Assembly: GCF_000091305.1 (NCBI RefSeq)
Contig: NC_013929.1
Location: forward strand, 2,852,001-2,916,000
DNA length: 64,000 nucleotides
Reading direction: 5' to 3'
DNA from: Streptomyces scabiei 87.22
Lineage (GTDB): Bacteria > Actinomycetota > Actinomycetes > Streptomycetales > Streptomycetaceae
Position 1 is the first letter of the stretch. Each line of letters begins with the position of its first letter. Shown piece after piece: positions 1 through 12,167 of the stretch. Made by a program: the position numbers and the translations under genes. Under the pieces are notes generated by a model, which searched no databases, had not been told where the DNA came from, and saw nothing but the letters and a program-made list of their open reading frames with translations.

Positions 1-1
1 C

Positions 2-2554
2 TCGTTCGTCCGCGACACCCTCCAGGGCTGGGGCTTCGCCGACATCGTCGACGACGCGGTCGTCCTCACCAGCGAACTCGTCACCAACGCGGTCGTCCAC
101 GCGGGCACCTCCGCCGACGTCCTGTGCCTGCGGGCCGACGACGGCGTACGCATCGAGGTCGCGGACAGATATCCCGAGCGTGAGATCCCCCTCCAGGGCA
201 GCCACGTCAACATGGGCAGCCCGGACCGCGAAGGCGGCCGCGGACTGCAGCTGTGCGCGGCGATGGCCTCCCGCTGGGGCGTGGAGTACACCTCCACCCA
301 CAAGCAGGTCTGGTTCCAACTCGACCTCCCCGACCGCCCGGTGGGCACTCGCTCGGCCGGCCCGGCCCTGCCCCCCGACCTGCTCCCGCTCGCCGACGGC
401 CGGGTCCGCGTCGCGGTCGTCCAGATCGACCGCGCGGGCGCGATCGGCGCCTGGAACGAGGACGCCGAGGAACTCTTCGGATACGCCCCGGACCACGTCA
501 TCGGCAAGCCCCTCACCGACCTCGCCGCCTGGCCGCACACCCCCGGCACCAGCACCGGCGTCGCCGAGGCCCTCCAACTCTCCCGCTGGGAAGGCAGTTA
601 CGGCATCCGCGGCGCCAGCGGCCGTGTGATTCCGGTCTACGCCTCCCACCTCCGGGTCCGCGACACCGCCGGCGACCCCTCCACGGTCTGCCTCCTCGTC
701 CGCGACCACGAGCGCGCCGTCCTGCAGACTCCGCTGCGCATGTCCGCCGGCGACGGCTCCGGCGAGGGCCAGGCCACGGACCCCTTCGAGGTCTTCATCG
801 GCTCCCCCGCGCCCGACGACCTGGACGGCCTCCTCCAGCGCACGGTCGAGCGCGCCCGCGACATGCTCGACGGGGACTCGGCCTTCCTCCTCCTCGCGAC
901 CGACGACGAGACGGAGCTGGAGGTCCGGGCCTCCACCGGCCTCCCCTCCGCCCGCCAACGCTTCGCCCGCGTCCCCGTGGACGCCGGCCCCGGCCGCTAC
1001 GGCTCCGCCCGGATGCCCGCCGTCCACGACGACCTCATGGCCGTCCCCGGAGCCGTCCCCCTGCTCAACGGCACCGGCATGCGCTCCGTCGTCACGGTCC
1101 CCCTCAAGGTCGAGGGCCGCCTCACGGGCTCCCTGGGCGTCGCCGCGGAGTCCCACGGCCGGTACTCCAACGAGGAAGCCCTGCGCCTGCAGTTCGCCGC
1201 CGACCGCATCGCGCTGGCCGTCGAGTCCGCCCGGCTCGGTGAGCTGGAACGCCTGCGCCGCGGCTCGCTGAGCTTCCTGGTCGAGGCATCCGACCTCCTC
1301 GCGGGCACCCTCGACCGCGACCAGACCCTGGCCCTCATGGCCCAGATGACGATCCCGACACTGGCCACCTGGTGCGCCGTCTACACGATCGCCGACCAGG
1401 CATCGGACCCGTACCTCAGTTACGTCCTGCACGAGGACGAGGACCTCATCGACGGCCTCAAGGCCCTCCTGTCCAAGATCCGCCCGCCCGAGCCCATCCC
1501 GACCCCGGGAGCCCGCGTCTGGACGGCCCCCGCCGAAGCGGCCCACCAGGCGGCCCTGCGCACCTCCATGCGCAGCCTCGGCCTCGGCGAGCCCGCCACG
1601 GTCAGCTCCGGCATCGGCACGACACTGGCGACCGCCTCGGCGGTCGGCGGCGAGACCGTCGTCCTGCCCCTCGTGGCCCGCAACCGCGTCATCGGCATGC
1701 TGACCCTCGGCAAGCCCACCGACGAACACTTCCGCCAGGAGATCCTGGAACTGGCCGAGGATCTCTCCCGCCGCGCGGCCCTGGCCCTGGACAACGCCCG
1801 CCTGTACTCGGAGCGCGTGGCCATCAGCCAGTCCCTCCAGCGCAGCCTCCTCCCGCCCGAGCTCCCGCAGATCGACGGCGTCGAGGTCGAGGTCATCTAC
1901 CGCGCGGCCGGCGAGGGCAACGAGGTCGGCGGTGACTTCTACGACCTCTTCCCCATCCGCGACGGCGCGTACGGCTTCGCCATCGGCGACGTCTGCGGCA
2001 CCGGCCCCGAGGCCGCCGCCGTCACCGGCCTGGCCCGCCACGCCCTGCGCCTGCTCGCCCGCGAGGGCTACGCCGGCCCGGCGGTCCTGGACCGCCTCAA
2101 CTCCGCCATCATCGACGAGGGGGCCCGCAGCCGCTTCCTGACGCTCCTGTACGGCGAGCTGTGGCCCCAGGAGGACGGCAGCGCCGTCCTGAAGGTGGTC
2201 TGCGCCGGCCACCCGCTCCCGCTGCGCCTGCGCCAGGACGGCACGGTCGAGCCCGCCGCCGAACCTCAGGCCCTCCTCGGTGTGATGGAGGACCTGGAAC
2301 TGTACGAGCAGACGGTCACCCTCGACCCCGGTGACGTGCTCCTGTGTGTGACGGACGGCGTCACCGAACGCCGCGAGGGCACCCGCATGTTGGGCGACGA
2401 CGGCCTGGCCGAGGTCCTCACCACCTGCACCGGCCTCACCGCGGGCGCGGTCGCGGCCCGCGTCATGCGCGCGGTCGAACGCTTCGCCTCCGACGCGCCC
2501 TCCGACGACATGGCCATCCTGGCGATGCGGGTCCCGGGCCTCCAGACGGACTGA
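2..2554 (+). CDS. SpoIIE/PP2C-family serine phosphatase with HATPase, PAS and GAF domains (5' end outside window)
   Basis: The frame is open from base 2, so the start lies to the left; 850 residues are visible. Residues 1-105 are an RsbW-like histidine-kinase ATPase domain: N-box LTSELVTNAVVHAGT and a glycine-rich GRGLQL loop. A PAS domain follows (about 130-230), then two GAF-like domains (about 260-400 and 430-600). The last 240 residues are a PP2C/SpoIIE phosphatase with the metal-binding signatures GGDFYD, GDVCGTG, VTDGVTERREG and SDDMAIL. In this family the phosphatase removes phosphate from an anti-anti-sigma factor while the ATPase domain acts as an anti-sigma kinase, so the protein probably integrates small-molecule or redox signals into sigma-factor control. 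The ligands of the PAS/GAF domains and the partner proteins cannot be read from the sequence. A terminator hairpin follows directly. Confidence 0.92.
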   Translation, partial: SFVRDTLQGWGFADIVDDAVVLTSELVTNAVVHAGTSADVLCLRADDGVRIEVADRYPEREIPLQGSHVNMGSPDREGGRGLQLCAAMASRWGVEYTSTHKQVWFQLDLPDRPVGTRSAGPALPPDLLPLADGRVRVAVVQIDRAGAIGAWNEDAEELFGYAPDHVIGKPLTDLAAWPHTPGTSTGVAEALQLSRWEGSYGIRGASGRVIPVYASHLRVRDTAGDPSTVCLLVRDHERAVLQTPLRMSAGDGSGEGQATDPFEVFIGSPAPDDLDGLLQRTVERARDMLDGDSAFLLLATDDETELEVRASTGLPSARQRFARVPVDAGPGRYGSARMPAVHDDLMAVPGAVPLLNGTGMRSVVTVPLKVEGRLTGSLGVAAESHGRYSNEEALRLQFAADRIALAVESARLGELERLRRGSLSFLVEASDLLAGTLDRDQTLALMAQMTIPTLATWCAVYTIADQASDPYLSYVLHEDEDLIDGLKALLSKIRPPEPIPTPGARVWTAPAEAAHQAALRTSMRSLGLGEPATVSSGIGTTLATASAVGGETVVLPLVARNRVIGMLTLGKPTDEHFRQEILELAEDLSRRAALALDNARLYSERVAISQSLQRSLLPPELPQIDGVEVEVIYRAAGEGNEVGGDFYDLFPIRDGAYGFAIGDVCGTGPEAAAVTGLARHALRLLAREGYAGPAVLDRLNSAIIDEGARSRFLTLLYGELWPQEDGSAVLKVVCAGHPLPLRLRQDGTVEPAAEPQALLGVMEDLELYEQTVTLDPGDVLLCVTDGVTERREGTRMLGDDGLAEVLTTCTGLTAGAVAARVMRAVERFASDAPSDDMAILAMRVPGLQTD

Positions 2555-2567
2555 CTCCGGGTACGAC

Positions 2568-2597
2568 AAAGGCCCCGCCCAAGAGGGCGGGGCCTTT
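2568..2597 (+). terminator. Rho-independent terminator of the phosphatase gene
   Basis: A 13-bp GC-rich inverted repeat (AAAGGCCCCGCCC and its complement around a 4-nt loop) starts 14 bp after the stop codon and ends in TTT. Because it has A and T flanks on both sides it may also stop readthrough from the tRNA side. Confidence 0.85.
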
Positions 2598-2603
2598 CGT
2601 CTG

Positions 2604-2676
2604 AGCCCCCAAACGGAATCGAACCGTTGACCTTCTCCTTACCATGGAGACGCTCTACCGACTGAGCTATAGGGGC
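2604..2676 (-). tRNA. tRNA-Thr (anticodon GGT)
   Basis: The reverse complement folds as a 73-nt cloverleaf: acceptor GCCCCTA pairs with TGGGGGC, the D arm contains AGCTCAGTCGGTAGAGC, the anticodon stem TCTCC/GGAGA closes the loop ATGGTAA with GGT at positions 34-36, and the T arm is ACGG-TTCGATT-CCGT. The discriminator base is T and no CCA is encoded. It reads ACC codons, and ACT by wobble. Confidence 0.97.
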
Positions 2677-2771
2677 CTGTCACCTGTTCGAGGTTTCCCT
2701 CGCGGCAACGAGATAGATCATACCCCGAACCGGCGCCCGTCTCGAACCACCCGGCCCGCTGCCGATCGGCC

Positions 2772-3449
2772 CTAGAAGGCCGGTTGGAGCAGCCCGCCGA
2801 GGGCGTTGCACACGGACACCAGCTTCTGCAGCTCGCGCCGCGACATCTCGCCACCGATCGGCAGCGCCAGCGTCTCGTCGGCCGCCTGCTCGGTCTCGGG
2901 CAGGCACACGTCCCGCCGGAATCCGGGCATCCGGTGCACGGGTGTCTTCACCGGCACGCCGCACGCAACTCCCTTGGCCCGTACGGCCCGCGCGAACGCG
3001 TCCCGGTCGGGCCGCCCGTTCCCGGGCACCCTCACGACGTACTGCTGGAAGGTGTGCCCGTCACATCCTTCGGGCGTCCGTACGCCCTTCAGCTTCGCAC
3101 TGAGGTACGCGGCCCGCCGCCGACGCTCCCCCAGTTCGCTGTACGGCGTCTCCGACTCGCCCTGCTCCAGCACCAACAGCCCGTTGCGCTGCCCGACCTG
3201 ACGCAGCGCCGCGATATCGGCCGACCTGCCGAAGCGGTGGACGACGACCGCCGCGACCGTCCGCGAGGTGACCGCGGCCTCGACGGCCGCCGCGTCGAGG
3301 CAGTACGTCGCCGGGTCTATGTCGGCGAAGACCGGCACGGCGCCCGCCAGACTCACCGCCTGCGCGACCTCCGGATTACCGAACGCCGGCACTACGACCT
3401 CGTCACCGGCGCCGACACCCGCGGCCCTGAGCATTCCAACGGTACCCAT
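2772..3449 (-). CDS. Shortened DegT/DnrJ/EryC1/StrS-type aminotransferase-like protein
   Basis: A 225-residue frame starts at an ATG 50 bp beyond the rRNA terminator, with GGA about 10 bases upstream. The product begins MGTVGMLRAAG and contains the DegT-family stretch GDEVVVPAFGNPEVAQAV, then PVFADIDPATYCLD and VVHRFGRSADIAAL. Family members are usually 370-400 residues. The roughly 50 N-terminal residues are absent, the usual Asp-x-Ala-Gln cofactor motif is replaced by VLEQGESE, and the segment that should carry the PLP-binding Lys is missing between that point and AYLSAKLKG. The C-terminal part (HTFQQYVVRVPGN to the stop) still resembles the family's small domain. Aminotransferase activity is therefore unlikely. 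It may be a decayed gene or a conserved, repurposed fragment. The frame remains open upstream through the rRNA terminator, but that part is not protein-like. Confidence 0.6.
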   Translation of the reverse strand: MGTVGMLRAAGVGAGDEVVVPAFGNPEVAQAVSLAGAVPVFADIDPATYCLDAAAVEAAVTSRTVAAVVVHRFGRSADIAALRQVGQRNGLLVLEQGESETPYSELGERRRRAAYLSAKLKGVRTPEGCDGHTFQQYVVRVPGNGRPDRDAFARAVRAKGVACGVPVKTPVHRMPGFRRDVCLPETEQAADETLALPIGGEMSRRELQKLVSVCNALGGLLQPAF

Positions 3450-3500
3450 GCTGCGGATCCTGGTGGGGCAACGTGAACTCCAAGTGACGCACAACAAAAA

Positions 3501-3538
3501 AGAGCTGGTCCCCGAACCGAAATTCGGGGACCAGCTCT
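3501..3538 (-). terminator. Terminator of the rRNA operon
   Basis: A perfect 16-bp inverted repeat (AGAGCTGGTCCCCGAA and its complement around a 6-nt loop) lies just beyond the 5S gene. On the minus strand it is followed by a run of T (TTTTTTGTTG), a classic intrinsic terminator. Confidence 0.95.
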
Positions 3539-3546
3539 CAATATTT

Positions 3547-3666
3547 GTTCGGCGGCGTCCTACTCTCCCACAGGGTCCCCCCTGCAGTACCATCGGCGCT
3601 GTAAGGCTTAGCTTCCGGGTTCGGAATGTAACCGGGCGTTTCCCTCACGCTATGACCACCGAAACA
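3547..3666 (-). rRNA. 5S ribosomal RNA
   Basis: The minus strand reads GTTTCGGTGGTCATAGCGTG through GAACCCGGAAGCTAAG to ACGCCGCCGAAC, the typical 120-nt actinobacterial 5S with complementary ends (CGGTGG / CCGCCG). It is the last gene of the 16S-23S-5S operon. End points are set by similarity and may be off by a few bases. Confidence 0.95.
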
Positions 3667-3737
3667 CTATGAAACACTCAACCGCACCATCCCCCGTGAC
3701 CAAACGGGAATGGGGTTGTTCGTGGTTTCAGAACCAA

Positions 3738-3754
3738 CACAGTGGACGCGAGCA
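3738..3754 (-). other. Pre-23S processing stem, 3' arm
   Basis: These 17 bases are the exact reverse complement of 6884-6900, so the two sequences flanking 23S can pair into a long stem in the precursor RNA. In bacteria such stalks are cut by RNase III to release pre-23S. The match is exact; the processing role is inferred from family knowledge. Confidence 0.8.
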
Positions 3755-3756
3755 AC

Positions 3757-8707
<4,951 letters not shown>

Positions 8708-9161
8708 TGTTTACCCGACTGTGCTTAATTAAAAGCGTCGGTGCACACATCACGAGAGCGGAACCACCGGAGGAATAGTCCGATGGTTCACAGCGTCCTC
8801 GCTGTGTTTTACTTCAAAGGAACCTCGTCCCAGCAGATGCTGGAGACGGGGTATCAACATATCTGGCGTTGATTTTTGGCACGCTGTTGAGTTCTCAAGG
8901 AACGGACGCTTCCTTTGTACTCACCCTCTCGGGCTTTCCTCCGGGCTTTTCCCTTCGGTCTTGCTGTCTTGCGTTTCCGACTCTATCAGACCGTTTCCGG
9001 TTCCGATTTCCTCGGTGCTTTCCAGGTTCCCGCTTTCGCGTTTCCCTTTCCGGCGGTTCCGACTTTATCAGAAGTTCTGAGTCGGAATTTCCACCCGGTC
9101 CGGGCGGCTCCTGACACGCAGTTGTGTCGGGTTCCCCCCTGGGCGGAGCCGTAAACGTACT
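8708..9161 (-). promoter_or_regulatory. rRNA operon leader and promoter region
   Basis: There is no gene in these roughly 450 bases. On the minus strand the leader contains TTGAGAACTCAACAGCGTGC (8881-8900), a block I recall as conserved in front of Streptomyces rRNA operons and probably part of the antitermination/processing signals. Further upstream two promoter-like elements share the frame CTGATA[A/G]AGTCGGAA: a -10 box TAGAGT at 8980-8985 and TAAAGT at 9062-9067. Their -35 boxes are not obvious. Several tandem promoters are usual for Streptomyces rRNA operons. Local A/T content is higher than in the surroundings. Confidence 0.65.
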
Positions 9162-9201
9162 GGAGCGGGGCGCCCCGATGCAAATCGAGGGGCCCCGCTC
9201 C
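9162..9201 (-). terminator. Terminator of rnj
   Basis: A GC-rich inverted repeat (GGAGCGGGGC with GCCCCGCTCC, extended by CGCCCC/GGGG) lies 20 bp after the rnj stop codon. It separates rnj from the rRNA promoter region. No clear T-run follows, as is common in Streptomyces. Confidence 0.75.
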
Positions 9202-9221
9202 GGTCGGGCACTGACGGAGGG

Positions 9222-10907
9222 TCAGACCTCAACCACCACAGGCAGGATCATCGGCCTGCGCCGGTAGGTGTCGGAGACCCACTTGCCGAGGGTCCGACGG
9301 ATGAGCTGTTGCAGCTGGTGGGGCTCGACGACCCCGTCCTGGGCCGACCGCTCCAGGACCTCGGTGATCCGCGGGACGACCGCGCCGAACGCGGAGTCCT
9401 CGATGCCGGAGCCGCGGGCCTGGATGTGCGGGCCACCGGTGATCTTGCCGGTGGAGGAGTCCAGGACGAGGAAGACCGAGATGATGCCCTCGTCGCCCAG
9501 GATCTTCCGGTCCTTCAGGGCGGGCTCGCCCACGTCACCGACCGAGAGGCCGTCCACGTAGACGTAACCGGCCTGGACCTTGCCGGAGATCTTGGCCTTG
9601 CCCTCGATGAGGTCGACGACCACGCCGTCCTCCGCGATGACGATGCGGTCGTGCGGTACGCCGGTCAGGGCGCCCAGTTCGGCGTTGGCGCGCAGGTGCC
9701 GCCATTCGCCGTGCACCGGCATCAGGTTCTTCGGGCGGCAGATGTTGTAGAAGTACAGCAGCTCGCCGGCCGACGCGTGCCCGGAGACATGGACCTTGGC
9801 GTTGCCCTTGTGGACGACGTTGGCGCCCCAGCGGGTCAGGCCGTTGATGACGCGATAGACCGCGTTCTCGTTGCCGGGGATCAGGGACGAGGCCAGGATC
9901 ACCGTGTCGCCCTGGACGATGCGGATCTGGTGGTCCCGGTTGGCCATGCGGGACAGCGCGGCCATCGGTTCGCCCTGCGACCCGGTGCAGACGAGGACGA
10001 TCTCGTGCTGCGGCAGATCGTCGAGCGTCTTGACGTCCACGACCAGGCCCGGCGGGACCTTGAGATAGCCCAGGTCCCTGGCGATGCCCATGTTCCGGAC
10101 CATCGAGCGCCCGACGAAGGCGACCCGGCGGCCGTACTCGTGGGCGGCGTCGAGGATCTGCTGGATGCGGTGGATGTGGCTGGCGAAGCTGGCCACGATG
10201 ATCCGCTTGCTGGCGCCGGCGAAGACCTGGCGCAGCACGTTGGAGATGTCGCGCTCGGGCGGAACGAAGCCCGGCACCTCCGCGTTCGTGGAGTCGGAGA
10301 GGAGGAGGTCGATGCCTTCCTCGCTCAGCCTCGCGAACGCGTGTAGATCGGTGAGACGGTTGTCCAGCGGGAGCTGGTCCATCTTGAAGTCGCCCGTGTG
10401 GACGACCATGCCCGCGGGCGTGCGGATGGCCACGGCCAGGGCGTCCGGGATGGAGTGGTTGACCGCGACGAACTCGCAGTCGAAGGGGCCGATGCGCTCG
10501 CGGTTCCCCTCGACCACCTCAAGGGTGTACGGACGGATGCGGTGCTCCTGGAGCTTGGCCTCGATGAGCGCGAGGGTCAGCTTGGAGCCGACCAGCGGGA
10601 TGTCGGGCTTCTCGCGCAGCAGGTACGGGACCGCGCCGATGTGGTCCTCGTGGCCGTGCGTGAGGACGATGCCCTCGATGTCGTCGAGGCGGTCCCTGAT
10701 GGACGAGAAGTCCGGCAGGATCAGGTCGATTCCGGGCTGCTCCTCCTCGGGGAAGAGCACCCCGCAGTCCACGATGAGCAGTCGGCCGCCGTATTCGAAG
10801 ACGGTCATGTTCCGGCCGATCTCACCGAGGCCGCCCAGCGGGGTGACCCGCAGGCCACCCTCCGGGAGCGGTGGCGGCGGGCCGAGTTCAGGATGCGGAT
10901 GACTCAA
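9222..10907 (-). CDS. rnj: Ribonuclease J
   Basis: A 561-residue metallo-beta-lactamase/beta-CASP RNase with endonuclease and 5'-3' exonuclease activity, acting in rRNA maturation and mRNA decay. The metal site THGHEDH is at residues 83-89 and is preceded by the family's GGLGEIGRN near residue 25. Further conserved blocks are VHTGDFKMD, SDSTNAEVPG, and VSGHAS in the C-terminal third. I chose the TTG at 10907 because GAGGAGAG lies 6 nt upstream and because the resulting length and N-terminus (SHPHPELG) match Streptomyces RNase J; an ATG 39 bp upstream has no comparable ribosome site. dapA lies 149 bp upstream on the same strand, so the two may be cotranscribed. Its position next to the rRNA operon fits its role but is not evidence of coupling. 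Confidence 0.96.
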   Translation of the reverse strand: MSHPHPELGPPPPLPEGGLRVTPLGGLGEIGRNMTVFEYGGRLLIVDCGVLFPEEEQPGIDLILPDFSSIRDRLDDIEGIVLTHGHEDHIGAVPYLLREKPDIPLVGSKLTLALIEAKLQEHRIRPYTLEVVEGNRERIGPFDCEFVAVNHSIPDALAVAIRTPAGMVVHTGDFKMDQLPLDNRLTDLHAFARLSEEGIDLLLSDSTNAEVPGFVPPERDISNVLRQVFAGASKRIIVASFASHIHRIQQILDAAHEYGRRVAFVGRSMVRNMGIARDLGYLKVPPGLVVDVKTLDDLPQHEIVLVCTGSQGEPMAALSRMANRDHQIRIVQGDTVILASSLIPGNENAVYRVINGLTRWGANVVHKGNAKVHVSGHASAGELLYFYNICRPKNLMPVHGEWRHLRANAELGALTGVPHDRIVIAEDGVVVDLIEGKAKISGKVQAGYVYVDGLSVGDVGEPALKDRKILGDEGIISVFLVLDSSTGKITGGPHIQARGSGIEDSAFGAVVPRITEVLERSAQDGVVEPHQLQQLIRRTLGKWVSDTYRRRPMILPVVVEV

Positions 10908-11056
10908 AAGACTCTCCTCACCATGCACGCCACGTACCTGGGGCACGTGGCGCGCATGACGTTCGTGCAGAAGCAGTTGTGGATGGGAACGCAGGCGCTT
11001 GTCGTCCTGCCTATTCAGTTGTGAAGTCTGGTGGTGACGTCGTGCGGGGTCCGGTG

Positions 11057-11956
11057 TTAGAGCTGTACCCCGCCGGCGCCGAGATCGAGCTTGAGCTGGG
11101 CCGTCTCCTCGGGCGAGAGCTCGACCATGGGGGCGCGCAGTGGTCCGGCGGGCAGGCCCTGGAGGGCGAGCGCCGCCTTGGTGGTCATCACGCCCTGGGT
11201 GCGGAACATGCCGGTGAAGACGGGGAGCAGCTTCTGGTGGATCTCGGTGGCCTTCTGGACGTCACCGGAGACGTACGCGTCGACGAGGGCGCGCAGCTCG
11301 GGGGTGACGACGTGGCCGACGACCGAGACGAAGCCGACCGCGCCGACCGAGAGGAGCGGGAGGTTCAGCATGTCGTCGCCGGAGTACCAGGCGAGGCCGG
11401 AACGGGCGATGGCCCAGCTGGCGCGGCCGAGGTCGCCCTTGGCGTCCTTGTTGGCGACGATGCGGGGGTGCTCGGCGAGCCGGACGATCGTCTCGGTGTC
11501 GATCGGGACGCCGCTGCGGCCCGGGATGTCGTACAGCATCACCGGCAGCGCGGAGGTGTCGGCGATCGCCTTGAAGTGGCGGTACAGGCCCTCCTGGGGG
11601 GGCTTGTTGTAGTACGGCGTGACCACGAGGAGGCCGTGCGCGCCGGTCTTCTCCGCGGCGCGGGCCAGTTCCATGCTGTGGCGGGTGTCGTTCGTGCCGA
11701 CGCCGGCGATGACGTGGGCACGGTCACCGACGGCTTCGAGGACGGCTCGTACCAGGTCCGATTTCTCCGCGTCACCGGTGGTGGGGGACTCGCCGGTGGT
11801 GCCGTTGATGACCAGGCCGTCGTTGCCTGCGTCCACCAGGTGGGTGGCGAGCCGCTGCGCGCCGTCGAGGTCGAGTGCGCCGTCCGCCGTGAAGGGCGTG
11901 ACCATGGCGGTGAGGACCCGCCCGAAGGGGGTCTGCGGAGTCGAGGTCGGAGCCAT
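11057..11956 (-). CDS. dapA: 4-hydroxy-tetrahydrodipicolinate synthase
   Basis: A 299-residue TIM-barrel enzyme that condenses pyruvate with aspartate semialdehyde, the first committed step to lysine and diaminopimelate. The Schiff-base Lys is in IVANKDAKGD (K170), the Tyr in MLYDIPGRSG (Y143), and the NGTTGESPT phosphate/pyruvate loop lies at 51-60. An in-frame GTG lies 9 bp further upstream; I prefer the ATG at 11956, which gives the usual N-terminus MAPTSTPQTPFGRV. Neither start has a strong ribosome site. dapB is 3 kb away on the same strand, so the two lysine-pathway genes are close but not in one obvious operon. Confidence 0.95.
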   Translation of the reverse strand: MAPTSTPQTPFGRVLTAMVTPFTADGALDLDGAQRLATHLVDAGNDGLVINGTTGESPTTGDAEKSDLVRAVLEAVGDRAHVIAGVGTNDTRHSMELARAAEKTGAHGLLVVTPYYNKPPQEGLYRHFKAIADTSALPVMLYDIPGRSGVPIDTETIVRLAEHPRIVANKDAKGDLGRASWAIARSGLAWYSGDDMLNLPLLSVGAVGFVSVVGHVVTPELRALVDAYVSGDVQKATEIHQKLLPVFTGMFRTQGVMTTKAALALQGLPAGPLRAPMVELSPEETAQLKLDLGAGGVQL

Positions 11957-12029
11957 GGGTAACACGCTACTCGCTGCTCAGGGCACGGTCTGCCCCCGGG
12001 GGGCGGGAAAAGTCAGGACAAATGCGGAG

Positions 12030-12067
12030 CCCGGCACTGCCTGCTCGGGGGTTCAAGCAGTGCCGGG
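12030..12067 (-). terminator. Terminator of thyX
   Basis: An 11-bp inverted repeat (CCCGGCACTGC and its complement) around a 16-nt loop lies in the 211-bp gap between thyX and dapA, about 100 bp after the thyX stop. Confidence 0.6.
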
Positions 12068-12167
12068 TCCGTTTGATCAGGCTAGATGAACTTCTCGAAA
12101 TGCCGCAATACGGACACTTCGCTCGGCTGACCCGTACATCTGTGCCTGGCCGAAAGTCGACGGTCCG

